A DNA stretch of 64,000 nt from Reclinomonas americana ATCC 50394. Its lineage: Eukaryota; Jakobida; Jakobea; Jakobida. The notes under the pieces were generated by a model, which worked only from the letters and a program-made list of their open reading frames with translations, was not told where the DNA came from and searched no databases. Below, piece by piece: positions 24,471 through 35,395 of the stretch. Numbering within the stretch: position 1 is the first letter of the stretch; every line of letters starts with the position of its first letter. Where the stretch lies: NCBI GenBank assembly GCA_048213135.1, contig PS015299.1, forward strand, positions 91,987 to 155,986, given 5' to 3'. A program made the translations under genes and the position numbers.

Positions 24471-24943
24471 NNNNNNNNNNNNNNNNNNNNNNNNNNNNNN
24501 NNNNNNNNNNNNNNNNNNNNNNNNNNNNNNNNNNNNNNNNNNNNNNNNNNNNNNNNNNNNNNNNNNNNNNNNNNNNNNNNNNNNNNNNNNNNNNNNNNNN
24601 NNNNNNNNNNNNNNNNNNNNNNNNNNNNNNNNNNNNNNNNNNNNNNNNNNNNNNNNNNNNNNNNNNNNNNNNNNNNNNNNNNNNNNNNNNNNNNNNNNNN
24701 NNNNNNNNNNNNNNNNNNNNNNNNNNNNNNNNNNNNNNNNNNNNNNNNNNNNNNNNNNNNNNNNNNNNNNNNNNNNNNNNNNNNNNNNNNNNNNNNNNNN
24801 NNNNNNNNNNNNNNNNNNNNNNNNNNNNNNNNNNNNNNNNNNNNNNNNNNNNNNNNNNNNNNNNNNNNNNNNNNNNNNNNNNNNNNNNNNNNNNNNNNNN
24901 NNNNNNNNNNNNNNNNNNNNNNNNNNNNNNNNNNNNNNNNNNN
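24471..24943. other. Assembly gap (N run)
   Basis: 473 N bases, followed by a (CT)n-rich stretch to about 25,075. Confidence 0.95.
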
Positions 24944-25436
24944 TCTCTCTCTCCTCCTCTCTCTCTCTCTCTCTCTTCTTCTCTCTTCTCTCTCTCTTCT
25001 CTCTCTCTCTCTCTCTCTCTCACTCCCTCTCTCTCTCTCTTCTCTTCTCTTCTCTTTCTCTCTGTCTATCTCTCCCATCTCCGCTGTCTCTATTTGTCTC
25101 TGTTTCTCTCTCTGACAGTCAGGTCAAGGATCGAAGCGCTGCGGTGCAGTAACACATTCGCGACACGGAGAAAGAGATTACAGCCGTGGGCGGCCGACAC
25201 CTGACGACAACAACAAGTACTTAAACAACAAATAAGACGACTCCACGGGAAGACACGGGAAGGCCGACGCCGGGCGGAGGAACTTGAGCTCAACCAGAAG
25301 CAGCACGCTGAGGACAATCGCCGATTGCAACCCCGGCCTGCCACCATCGACGCCATCCGCCACGACAGACTCCGGATAGATGGAGAGAAAGAAATGCAGG
25401 GAGATAGACGGAGAGAGAGGGAGAGAACGAGATTGG

Positions 25437-25509
<73 letters not shown>

Positions 25510-25711
25510 ACAGAAAGAGAAAGATGGAGAGAGAAAGACGCGAAAGTGGACATGTTCGTTCGAATGCGGTGGACGTGTGTGTCCGCTGAGCAGCGTTGGT
25601 GCGAGAAACATTGTGTGTGTGTGTGCGCGTGTGTATTTGAACAGTACCTTTGCAGTGCCCAACCTCATGTGTACAGATCCAGAATCATTGGGATTCGTCT
25701 TTTCTCTCACT
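24944..25711. other. Upstream region of the histidine kinase with CT and CA repeats
   Basis: Contents are pyrimidine repeats (24944-25110), a possible exon at about 25,215-25,385, and a (CA)n run (about 25,440-25,510). The possible exon reads as charged coiled-coil (RAEELELNQKQHAEDNRRL) after an acceptor-like site. That reading is open on + but I cannot splice it to anything. Confidence 0.4.
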
Positions 25712-28700
25712 ATGCCTGAGAAACTCAGCATGGTGTGTCACACCTGTCTTCTGTCTGACCAAACTTCTTTTTCCATGCTCTCAGGCAGCGCAGGTCTTCA
25801 GCAGCGATACTGGAGTGGGGTGCGAGTGGAGGGCGTTGTGATGTCCCTGGTGTACACCCTGTCTACACTGCTCACAGCGGTACACTGGATTCTTGTGGAC
25901 TGGAGAGGTGTGTGTGCACAAAAGATTCCCGGTATTCGTTAGAGTGTGTTGTGTCTGCGCGCGCACTTGTGTGTACTCACTGTCGAGCCTGACAGTCGCG
26001 GCATGCTACATCCTTCCCACCAGTGGCTCGTCCTACGTCTTCTGGTGCCTGACTGATGGCGCGATTTGGTTGACGCCGAATGGGTGGAGCAAATTCCTTT
26101 CGATGGCCACTCGACTCCAAGAGGAACCGGTGCGGTGACAAGAATTGTTGCTTCCTGTTTGTTACCTGCTCTTCTTACATTGTTCTGAGTGTCATGTGTG
26201 CCATCGCGCAGCGCGCCCGCACCAGGATGCCCATCTTTGGCTGCGTTGTCATGCTTACAGGGTTTCTACAGGCACTCTTCGCACCCTCATTGAGGTACAG
26301 TTCTCCGAGCAGACACAGCTACTGTATGCTCGCAACGCGCGCGCTGACTTTCGGTGACCCAAGTACATTTCTGAGCGTACAACTTGTCTTGGCCTGTGTC
26401 ATCGTGACGTGGCTGTACCCGTCACCCACGGGGGTAAGTGTAGTGTGGCTCCGATCAATGGACCCTGTTTCTGTATGCCACTCACTCTTTGTGGGCAGAC
26501 TGCGACCAGCATTGCTCTCAATGCAGCGTTGTGCTTCTGGAAGGCCTACAGTCTTGGTCATTCGTTGGTGTGTTGGTGTTTGGAAGGGAGAGGGAGAGGG
26601 AGAGGGAGAGGGAGAGGGAGAGGGAGAGGGAGAGGGAAGAGGGAGAGGAGAGGAGAGGAGAGGAGAGGAGAGGAGAGGAGAGGGAGAGGGAGAGGGAAGA
26701 GGGAGAGGGAAGAGGGAGAGGGAGAGGGAGANNNNNNNNNNNNNNNNNNNNNNNNNNNNNNNNNNNNNNNNNNNNNNNNNNNNNNNNNNNNNNNNNNNNN
26801 NNNNNNNNNNNNNNNNNNNNNNNNNNNNNNNNNNNNNNNNNNNNNNNNNNNNNNNNNNNNNNNNNNNNNNNNNNNNNNNNNNNNNNNNNNNNNNNNNNNN
26901 NNNNNNNNNNNNNNNNNNNNNNNNNNNNNNNNNNNNNNNNNNNNNNNNNNNNNNNNNNNNNNNNNNNNNNNNNNNNNNNNNNNNNNNNNNNNNNNNNNNN
27001 NNNNNNNNNNNNNNNNNNNNNNNNNNNNNNNNNNNNNNNNNNNNNNNNNNNNNNNNNNNNNNNNNNNNNNNNNNNNNNNNNNNNNNNNNNNNNNNNNNNN
27101 NNNNNNNNNNNNNNNNNNNNNNNNNNNNNNNNNNNNNNNNNNNNNNNNNNNNNNNNNNNNNNNNNNNNNNNNNNNNNNNNNNNNNNNNNNNNNNNNNNNN
27201 NNNNNNNNNNNNNNNNNNNNNNNNNNNNNNNNNNNNNNNNNNNNNNNNNNNNNNNNNNNNNNNNNNNNNNNNNNNNNNNNNNNNNNNNNNNNNNNNNNNN
27301 NNNNNNNNNNNNNNNNNNNNNNNNNNNNNNNNNNNNNNNNNNNNNNNNNNNNNNNNNNNNNNNNNNNNNNNNNNNNNNNNNNNNNNNNNNNNNNNNNNNN
27401 NNNNNNNNNNNNNNNNNNNNNNNNNNNNNNNNNNNNNNNNNNNNNNNNNNNNNNNNNNNNNNNNNNNNNNNNNNNNNNNNNNNNNNNNNNNNNNNNNNNN
27501 NNNNNNNNNNNNNNNNNNNNNNNNNNNNNNNNNNNNNNNNNNNNNNNNNNNNNNNNNNNNNNNNNNNNNNNNNNNNNNNNNNNNNNNNNNNNNNNNNNNN
27601 NNNNNNNNNNNNNNNNNNNNNNNNNNNNNNNNNNNNNNNNNNNNGGGGGAGAGGGGGAGAGGGAGAGGGAAGAAGGGAGGGGGAGAGGGAAGAGGGAGAG
27701 GGAGAGGGTGAGGCGAGGTGCAAAGGAGATGGAGAGAAAGGAGAGAGGAGAGGGGAGAAAGAGAGAGAGTGTATGTGTGAGAATACAAGAGAAAGAGAGA
27801 GTAGTCTGAGATGGAATTGAGGAAGATGTCTTCAAGAGTCACTGGCCTGGTTTGTGAGTCAAGATCCTGAATAGGGCTGTATTCGATACATCGACAACCC
27901 AAGTATTGGCGGAAGGACAGCACGTGAGGCTTGTTTGGCGATCGCTGGCAATCTTTTTATCGTCTGTGAAGAAGTGAGCGTTTCTTCCGATTGAGTTGGT
28001 GCGAAGGGCTGAAAGGAACACACGCAGAGAGTAAGGGAGGGAGAGAGAATGTCTGTGTGAGAGAAACGATCGTGGAGTACGGATCTGGAGGGCCATTGGG
28101 CCTGTGTACTCGCCGTACTCATACAGGAACAGGATCTGTGCATCGCGGTCGCCATGCTACCGGCCCCTCTGAGCCTCCGAGCGACGGTTTGCATGGAATC
28201 ATTTGCCGATATGCCTCCCACGTTGCTCACACGTTTTTGGCAGAACACGTTTGCAGAAACTACGATCTTGGTTCACGAAGTGCAGGACTGCAACAGCAAG
28301 CTTGAATGCGCCAATGCGCTACTTGTCGACAAGGCCGCTGCTTTGCAACACGCAAACGATGACAAGGATGTGCTCCTTGGGAAGGTATGCCGCCATCATT
28401 ATCTCTGTTCACAAGTGCGACGCCAAATCTGTGTAACCTGATTGATGAACGCCGCTGTGCAGTGTGTGCACGAGCTTCGCCAGCACTGCTTTGGTATCAG
28501 CTCCGCTCTGGAGGACATGACCCACAAAAACCGGCGTCCGAATGTAAACGTGTGCTGCTGTAGACTCTGCGCACTCATTGTCAGACTTTATGATGAGCTG
28601 ACTTCGTTGTTTGTCTGTGTGTAGATTGTGGATGCTCTGACTTCCACACGCCAGTTGCAGGCACTGTTGGATGGTGAGTGCATTTGTTTTCGTGAACTTG

Positions 28701-31139
28701 GTCCTCTGACTTGAGTCATGCAAGTGCGATGTATGTGCGGATGTGCAGACTTCCTGCAAGAGCTCAAGAACAAGCAGCCGTCCAAAGCCCTGACATTGAC
28801 TGCCGAGACTATTACGGACGTGCTAGAGGCAGGCCTGCGATATGGCCGTCGCGTGGCTCGCAGGTCCGACTTGCAATCTATTGAATTATTGTTCAACAGA
28901 TTGCCTCACAGTGCAACTTCCATGCAGTGCCGGCCTCAAGTTTCACGTCGAAGTATCGCCGTTAGTCGCTGATGGGCATCGCGTGTGGCTCGACCGCTCG
29001 AGAGTGCTGCAGTGTTTGATGAATCTCTTGTCAAATGCGATCAAGGTGTGGTGTGCAGCGTTGCGCGTCTTCTGTACATGCCACTTTCACCTCTTATCTG
29101 TGCAATTATGAGCAGTTCACGTCAACCGGTTCGATTCGAGTGATGGTCGCGCTGGCAGAACGAGAGCCATGGTCGACAGTGGAAAAGAAACCTGACAAGG
29201 GTGTGTACGGAGGTGAGTCCGCATCTGCAGAGGAGAAGAGCTCATGGTGATCTGGAGCATATACAAACACAGCGGGATCACTGAAGAGAGAGAGAGAGAG
29301 AGAGAGAGCAAGAGAGAGAGAGAGAAAGCGAGAGAGAGAGCACCATCTGTGATTGCGGGTAAGTTACCTCATGTGTGCTTGCCCTTCATCAACGTCTGCA
29401 TTTACGAATTCGCAATGGTAAAGAGGCAGCAGCGAGTGACTGTAGTGGTACACCTCTCCCAGCCGTTGCAAGCAACATCAGAGTGTGCAGCCGGTCGTGT
29501 ACAATCGCTTACTAGTCAGTCACGTCATCAATACTCTGTCCCCTCCCCCTCCCCCCCTCCCCCCCCCTCCCTCTCTCTCTCTGTTGTCTATTCAGCCAAC
29601 AAGTTGCGCAAAAGCGAGTGAGATGCCATTTCGCACTTAGCCAGAACACTATATATGTGAAGCGGTATGTGATTCATATTTGGCTTGTTTGTTGAGATGC
29701 TGAAGCGCAAGTGTGCTGCCAGTCGCAGGTGCGCGTCTCGGACACTCTGTCTCTGTCATCTCTCGCTGCTGGCTTGCCTTCTCCCTTGCTCTCTTCCTCT
29801 CGCATACTTTTTCGGCACCCGATCTATCATTCGTGCAGATACATTGCACCCACTATCAACCCTGTGTCACAGATCCCCGATATTGCTACCGCTCGTTGTT
29901 CGAGCTGCCAGCAGAGCTGAGAGACGTTGAGTTTACGGCGTCTGACGCGCACGAGCGAGAGACCCGGTTCTTCATCGTCCTCAGCGTGGCCGACACTGGT
30001 TGTGGCGTGCCCGCTGAGGATGCCACGCGCTTGACGGAGCCCTACTTCCAGAGTTCGACAGTCGCCAAAGGTGCCACCAAGCTCGCTGGAACTGGCCTTG
30101 GATTAGGCAAGTGCACTCTTGTGTCTGTGATCAACACCGACTAAACTCGCATCACCAGGTCTGGTGCGCGATGTGTGCAAGTCGCTGTGGGATGGAGACT
30201 TTTGGTTAGCGTGAAGCGTGCGCAGACCTGCTACTACAGAGCATGCACTCAGCGCTCCCCTCAGGTTCGAAAGTACTGTCGGAATCGGCTCCTGCTTCCA
30301 CATTGCAGTACCATTCTTTCCTTGTCTTCCGTTGACTTCTCCTGTTTGCTGCAGCGCGTGGCGATTCCGATTCCCGAGGCTAACGAACCTCGCCCATACA
30401 GTGACCTGGAACCATTGCGCACATGCAGTGCCGGGCACTCACAGGCCAGTTGCAGTGCCAATGCACCTGACCGCCCCACCCTATCCTGTGCGATTGTTGA
30501 CGACAATGCAGTGGTGGTCAAGTCTCTCAAGCGCCTCTGTGCGATTCATCCGGTTCGTGCGGCATCATGGTGCGCCTGGTGGAGTGTGAGAGCTGGACTC
30601 ATTGGAAATTGTGACAGCAACTTGATGTTCGCATCGCTGGAGAGTTCTCAGACGGGAGGCCATTTGTGGACTGGATGACAAGCTTGGTCGCCAAGTCTGC
30701 AAGCCTTCCACAAATCATTTTCGTCGACATGAACATGCAGACTATGCACGGTGCGGAGACGCTGCAAAAGCTGGAGGCCATGTACAGCAAGTACGGTGCC
30801 GACATTGGCCGGGTGCCAGTGACCGTGGTCATGAGTGGAGCAGCGGATGTTCGCGGTGAGTGTGTTCTCTTCCGTAAACTGCCGTAAACACGCAGTGCGC
30901 TGCATGTTTGCGCTCACATGTCCGCCTGACCCTGTCTCCAGTGGATGCTCGGACGGTGTCGGTGTTATTGCAAAAGCCCATTACCAGGGTACGTCTTGCA
31001 ATATGAAAGTGTGCTTGTGAGGAAACTGAAGTCTCACACACATCTTGATTAACAGGCGGAGCTCGACCAGGTGCTGACGATTGCGGCACAGCGGTTCGGC
31101 CTGTTGCCGGAAGGAGAAGGCAGTGTGTCTGTAAGCTGA
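25712..31139 (+). CDS. Hybrid sensor histidine kinase with membrane sensor and receiver domain
   Basis: It is a His-Asp phosphorelay sensor. Exons: ~25712-25907, 25996-26129, 26212-26433, 26499-26567, 27875-27973, 28127-28384, 28463-28543, 28625-28673, 28749-28863, 28928-29045, 29116-29212, 29873-30106, 30159-30204, 30265-30307, 30355-30552, 30618-30855, 30942-30988, 31056-31139 (TGA). Phases agree throughout. The first five exons give about six hydrophobic segments, followed by a coiled coil. The H-box is VHELRQ (His codon 28469), the N-box NLLSNAIKF spans the 29045/29116 junction, and G1 is DTGCGVP, G2 GTGLGLG. The receiver has VDDN, the phosphoacceptor in FVDMNMQTMHG, VMSG and LLQKPI. The intron after 30106 has a GC donor (gcaagt). 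The start is uncertain: ATG at 25712 or 25842, or an upstream exon. An N gap (26732-27644) lies in intron 4. Confidence 0.9.
26578..26731. repeat. (GGGAGA)n / (GGAGA)n purine array beside a gap
   Basis: A hexamer array turns into a ggaga pentamer array and back, then enters the N gap. The far side of the gap (27645-27710) resumes the same hexamer. All of it lies in histidine kinase intron 4. Confidence 0.95.
26732..27644. other. Assembly gap (N run) inside the purine array
   Basis: 913 N bases flanked on both sides by GGGAGA repeats, so the missing sequence is probably the same repeat. Confidence 0.95.
29213..29872. other. Long histidine kinase intron with GA and CT tracts
   Basis: (GA)n lies at about 29287-29340, and a C/T-rich patch at about 29540-29580. 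No exon between the ATPase N-box exon and the G1/G2 exon is needed by the reading frame. Confidence 0.7.
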
Positions 31140-31339
31140 CGCTGTTGACAAAGTAACTTATCTTCGTGTATGAGTTAAATGTACACATGTATAGGGGATA
31201 CAGTGCTTTATGTATATTGTTGGTGAGCCAAGGTCATTCTCAGACGTATTCGAATGCGACGAATGAAGTGATTACTCAAATGAATGACCTCGGCGTCCTC
31301 CATTTCAAAAAGACAGCGCAGTACCATCTTCGGCAGGCA

Positions 31340-31530
31340 TCACGTGACTAACAATTCCTCCTCCTCCTCCTGCTGCATCACGTGCACCACCTGCAACGCC
31401 TGCCTCGCACTCACAAGCTCCGCCTGCGCCAGACCGCGAGCGGTGGACCACGCTCGCACTGTACTGTCTCCACTCGTGCTCACCACGTGCTGACGATCAC
31501 ACTCTCCAACTCGAGCTCGTTGTCTGTAAT
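31340..31530 (-). pseudogene. Orphan WD40 repeat remnant
   Basis: On the minus strand an acceptor-like site (cattacag) is followed by an open frame. It contains DRQHVVSTSGDSTVRAWS and then ARGLAQAEL. This closely matches the second half of the WD40 repeats in the NLR-like array (DGQHIVSGS.D.TVRVWS, then ASGEEVRRLE). Only one repeat is present, and the frame ends at a stop near 31340. It could be the last exon of the Crinkler-like gene upstream on the same strand, or debris of a former NACHT-WD40 gene; I cannot distinguish these. Confidence 0.55.
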
Positions 31531-31849
31531 GAAAATTCTCCCTTCCCGGTTCTTCTCTCTCTCCACTCTCCCTCTCCCTCTGTCCCCTCTCACACACAAG
31601 TCGGCTACGTGTACCCGGATGCGCGGAGGCGTCCTCCGCAGACGGAGTCGACGGTGCGTGACTGGGGCGCAGAGCAGTCCGTGGGGATCTGGCAGAAATA
31701 CTGAGGGGGAGGAGGAGAGGTGAAACGGGGGTGGAGGAGGAGGAGGGAGGGAATGGGGACATGTCGTACTGATAATGGTGAGAAAAGTGTGGGAGGACCA
31801 ATGTGTCCTGGCGGGTGATGCGAGTGGAGAGGCACTGCACACGCACGCA

Positions 31850-32460
31850 CGCACACACATTGCCAAGGGTTGAGGGTGGAGGAGAGACATTGATCACGTA
31901 CCACACACCGATCAAGGGTTGGGGGTGACGAGAGACATTAATCACACACACTCCGATCAAGGGTCGAGGGTGGAGAGAGACACTGATTGCACACACACAC
32001 ACACACACCGATCAAGGGTTGAGGAAGGAGAGACACATGCACGCACCGATCACGGGTCAAGAGGGCGGAGGAAGGCACTGATTGCACGCACACATACCGA
32101 TCAAGGGTTGAGGGGTGGAGAGAGACACTGATCACACACACACACCGATCAAGGGTCAAGGGGTGGAGAGAGACACTGATCACACGCACACGCTGATCAA
32201 GGGTCGAGAGTGAAGGAGAGATACAGATCACATGCACGCACCGATCATGGGTCAAGAGGGTGGAGGAAGGCACTGATTGCATACACACACCGATCAAGGG
32301 TTGAGAGGTGAAGAGAGACACTGATCACACGCACACACATGGACACACCGATTAAGGGTTGAGTGTAGAGAGGAGCACTGATTGCACACATCGATCAAGG
32401 TCGAGGGTGGAGAGAGACACTGTTTGCACACATATACCGATCAAGGGCCGAGGGAGTTCC
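31850..32460. repeat. Large minisatellite, about 40-45 bp unit, same family as at 22.3 kb
   Basis: About a dozen units with the core ccgatcaagggttgagggt, ggagagagacactgatcac and a variable CA-rich spacer. Variants include ccgatcatgggtcaagaggg. The array lies at the 3' end of the minus-strand Crinkler-like gene, and the last open frame of that gene reads into it. Confidence 0.95.
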
Positions 32461-35203
32461 GATGTCTCCTTCACCACGCCCGCAGGGTGCAGACCGACGG
32501 TGAAGCACACCGGCAACACTTTCCGCGCACGGAACAGATTAGCAATCAGCTGCAATCACCAACAGTCAGCAGCAAAGTACCAACTGCAGAAGAAACAAAG
32601 TTGCTTACCTTCAGCTTCTCTTCAGCATCAGTCGACGTGTGACTCTTGCGTTGATCAAGGAGTACAACATACTCGTACTCCTCCCCTTCGTACTTGGCTG
32701 GTCGGCTCAGCGGGATGCACACCACGATATCAACGCCTTGCTGGCCGTCCTTGCACATCCACACGTTGATCGCCTGTGCAGCACGAGCAAGAAATGGAAT
32801 CAGACGCTGCGAAGAAGCAGATCCACGCAGGAAATAGCTCAAAGTTGCTGACTTGCAGTGTTTCAAAATCTCGTCCACGCCTCCCTTGTCTTCCAGCATC
32901 CGGGGAAGCTTGCTAACCTGCCTCGCGGTAAGCAGTTTCATTTCAAGCGCGCCAAGGAGCGCGTGGTATCCATCCCACCTTGTAGAGCTGAGTCGGCAGA
33001 GAAGTACCGTTGCTCAGTGCGCCAATTCGCTCCACAACAGTTGGAGACAACTCTGGTATCGTGATCTCCAGTTCCCAGAGGTCGCGTTGTTTGGCACACC
33101 AAGGCTCCGCCGACTCATACGGCAGAGTGAAGCCGCACAACAGTCGCTCAAGAGACACTACTTTGCATACACGGTCACTCGATGGACGGTGATGCACCAG
33201 CAGGAGGAGGTGGAAAAAGTATGCAAACTCCTCGAAGTACGAGCCGGCGGACTGCAAAGGTCGAAACCTGAGTCACATGGAGGAGAAAGAGAAGACTCCA
33301 GACTCCAACAAAACTAAACACACCTGGTCTCCCCTCGTGCAGACCAAACACACTGCTGCAAAACATCGCTGGTACAGTGTGTCCGGATAATGGTCCCAGG
33401 TTGCGAAAGGTACCCGAACCGACGCCAATCGCCAATCGTATGGATACGCCGGCATATACACACGGCCGGTCATCTCGTGTGGTGCGAGATCGCGAATAGC
33501 TGCGGCGAAACCAGCCAATGCCGGTCGCAGAATGGGGTCATCGGCAGCAGTGAGCATGTGCCCAGCAGCGGAATAACACGTCACATTATTCGTCAGCCAC
33601 TCAGGGCACAGAGCTGCACATGAGTGAGACGAGGCGATGTAGCGATGCAAAAATCGGTGCCGTGCTACACTCACCATTGCTGTTCAGCTTCACTTCGCCG
33701 GACAGTAGCGCGCTCCGCAAGAGTGCGGTAGAGAGTAGATTACTGGATTTCACAACGACGTGATCTGTGCAAGAATGAGTACCGGGTAATGTGAGCCTTG
33801 TTGAATGTCAAGCACCACGCACCCGCAATGTTCAGCAGAATGTACTTTTCCCAACTTCCCGGAGCGATTGCAAAGTGGCTACATTCGAGGAGAGCGTCTC
33901 CACGGCAACTTGCCTCTGTGCATTTGCTGACGTGAATTGATGCTGCCAGAAGACACGGCGCACAAGGCTAAACATACCAGCGAATGCGTAATCGATCATA
34001 TTCTCAACGCTATGCGCTGGCAATAGCGGGACCGGCACCGGTACCACAAATCCATAGCCTGGCTTGAGGATGTTGCGTTCCAGTCCAGTGTCGACGCCGG
34101 CAAACACTGGGAGGATCTGGTGCTCATGGTGGCCGGCCAGGAGTAGATCTTGGCAGGTGAGAGTGACGCTGCATAGGAAATTCCGACGAACGTCGACTGA
34201 CAGCTCCATGTTCTGCGTCAATGTGTGGTCGACATCGTCGACGCACACCATCATCCAGATCCTGGCAACATATGAGGCACGCGCAGTGTGCGGTTGTAGG
34301 TCGGAGAGTTTTGCACGAACGCACCTCTTGCTGTCAACATCCGGAGAACGAAGCTCCTTGGCGTAACGGCCACTGCTCGGAGAACCTCCCACAGTGACAG
34401 CCGCCAACCCAAGTCACCGAGAGCATTCATGAAATCCGAAAACGGAGACTTGGGGCACGCATAGTTTCGCAGAACACGGGCGGCGAAACCCGGAGCATGA
34501 TTCAGATACTGACGGTCTTTCTCGAGTGGTAAGTATCCGTCGCTGTCGCCGTACGTGACAAAGAACGGAAGCATTGCAGAGCCAGCAGGGAGTTCTGCAC
34601 AACACACGAAGAGATCTAGAAGAAAGAAATACACCACGCAAGCTTGACTCGCCCAGGAGCGACTGGTGCATGTCGCTCACGCCACGCCTTCACAGCCGCC
34701 ACATCCATGCCAGTGGGCGTGTAGGTCGAAACCCATGCACGCACGTCATCGCGACTGAACTGCACCAATGCACGCTGGCAGCGCAATCTTACAGCCTCCT
34801 TCACTACACCGCACCAAAACAACAAGGATCAACAGAGATTACAGCTGAAAAGAAGATTGCACGTCACCGACTCACTCTTGATAAATTCCATGGGCAGTTC
34901 CTGCAAGAATCTTGACTTGCCACATCCAGGAGCCGCCACAACAACAGCGACATGAGCGCACTGCTTGTCAATGCATTGCGCAGCACCCGCCTCAGCGGGG
35001 TAGAAAACCGCCTGCCCGAACGCTCCAGCGACCGTCTCCAAACACTGCTGCCGACAATCCCACTCGTATGGAAAATCAGCCCCGAATGACCGCACAAAGT
35101 GGCGTGATGCGTCACGCACAGCGGCAGCCGTCTTGGCAGGCACGCTCGCAGTCGGTCCGCCGAACAGCAGGCGACGGCGGCGATCGTCGGCAGGAACCAG
35201 CAT
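32352..35203 (-). CDS. Crinkler/RHS-type P-loop NTPase protein with nuclease-like C-terminus
   Basis: The putative first exon (ATG at 35203, down to 34876) ends in a Walker A loop, AAPGCGKSRF. Its donor joins in phase to an exon at 34803 encoding EAVRLRCQRALVQF and KAWRERHAPVAPGRVKL, a module also found in the NLR-like genes. Later exons carry LPFFVTYGDSDGYLPLEK (about 34,560), a Walker B-like VCVDDVD (about 34,240), ILPVFAGVDTG (about 34,090), YPYDW (about 33,440) and a C-terminal segment GVDIVVCIP...VLLDQRK (about 32,670-32,740). That D...QxK spacing resembles a REase fold. The order P-loop, Walker B, VFAG-type segment, REase matches Crinkler-RHS effector-type proteins. The splice after 34,640 is unresolved (obvious joints create a stop). 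The last frame runs into the minisatellite. Confidence 0.65.
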
Positions 35204-35219
35204 GTATTCCGGTATGCGG

Positions 35220-35395
35220 TCACCAGAGGGAAAGGGAAAGGCAAAGGGAAGGGAAAGGGAACGGGGGAGGGAAAGGGAAGGGAAAGGGAAAGGGGGAGGG
35301 AAAGGGAAGGGAAAGGGAAAGGGAAGGGAAAGGGAAGGGAAGGGAAAGGGAAGGGAAGGGGAAGGGGAAGGGGGAAGACGGAAGGGGAGAAGACG
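35220..35395. repeat. (GGGAAA)n-type purine array
   Basis: Imperfect gggaaa/gggaag units, purine-only for about 175 bases, lie immediately 5' of the Crinkler-like first exon on the minus strand (polypyrimidine in that orientation). Confidence 0.95.

Noticed and set aside
25440-25510. (CA)n run as part of a coding exon (Thr-His repeat)
   Set aside because: The frame is open only because of the dinucleotide repeat; no splice path connects it to the kinase.
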